Source: Prochlorococcus sp. AG-409-B13 (GTDB lineage Bacteria > Cyanobacteriota > Cyanobacteriia > PCC-6307 > Cyanobiaceae). From it: 32,175 nt of DNA. This document shows, piece after piece, positions 32,175 to 32,175 of this stretch (positions within the stretch are counted from its first letter, which is position 1; the number at the start of each line of letters is the position of its first letter). The position numbers were made by a program, and so were the translations under genes. Under the pieces are notes generated by a model. It was given only the letters and a program-made list of their open reading frames with translations, ran no database searches and was not told the DNA's origin. The stretch covers positions 1 through 32,175 of the forward strand of contig QCJM01000015.1 of NCBI GenBank assembly GCA_003216035.1. The letters are read 5' to 3'.

Positions 32175-32175
32175 A

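Noticed and set aside
1-32175. CRISPR arrays, insertion sequences, tRNA or rRNA genes, HIP1 sites
   Set aside because: Looked for on both strands by eye; no repeat-spacer pattern, transposase, tRNA cloverleaf, rRNA stretch or GCGATCGC was seen.

Overview
The window reads as chromosome of a marine picocyanobacterium, most likely a low-light Prochlorococcus of moderate AT content. The genes point this way: geranylgeranyl reductase (ChlP) for chlorophyll, glutamyl-tRNA reductase, a GlpX-type bifunctional FBPase/SBPase, cyanobacterial ADP-glucose pyrophosphorylase, ferredoxin-sulfite reductase, a short EF-Ts, CcsA-type cytochrome c maturation, and very tight gene spacing (many 1-14 base overlaps). 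I judge base composition by eye at roughly 40% GC. I saw no HIP1 octamer (GCGATCGC), which also fits. The species call is inference.

Layout. At the left edge ilvD runs rightward and is cut at its 5' end. It converges on a long leftward block that, in transcription order, is glpX, hemA, glgC, gnd, pgl, a CIA30-domain protein and a small unknown protein. This block joins the Calvin cycle, tetrapyrrole entry, glycogen synthesis and the oxidative pentose phosphate pathway. rpe is divergent from glpX. Then, leftward: ccsA and a group read as typA, DUF309, lptA, lptB, lptF (LPS transport to the outer membrane plus a ribosome-associated GTPase). A VanY-type carboxypeptidase gene lies just upstream. 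chlP and sir run rightward on either side of leftward glyS. A VanX-type dipeptidase gene overlaps the tail of sir. After a 336-base gene-free stretch come leftward recG, an unknown 401-residue protein, tsf and rpsB. The right end holds, leftward, the C-terminal end of an unknown protein, a DevB-DevC-DevA type exporter, a 51-residue basic protein and a family 2 glycosyltransferase.

Most of the window is ordinary core genome. There is no CRISPR array, insertion sequence, prophage, tRNA or rRNA that I can support, and I did not find an obvious new multi-gene system. The most interesting signals are in RNA or intergenic DNA. The rpsB leader can form two crossing stems (8 and 9 pairs) with pseudoknot topology, ending 8 bases before the start codon, as expected for a ribosomal protein autoregulation site. 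The gene-free stretch between vanX and recG has perfect cyanobacterial DnaA-box words and two hairpins. gnd has tandem hairpins just upstream. sir has a 3-codon upstream reading frame overlapping its GTG start. At the right edge, a reading frame for an otherwise overlooked upstream gene relocates the start of the membrane fusion protein, which then acquires a lipoprotein-like signal peptide.

Many starts here are GTG or TTG (glpX, glyS, sir, the CIA30 gene and several others), so N-termini of weakly conserved genes are uncertain. All structures were found by eye; none was folded or compared computationally.
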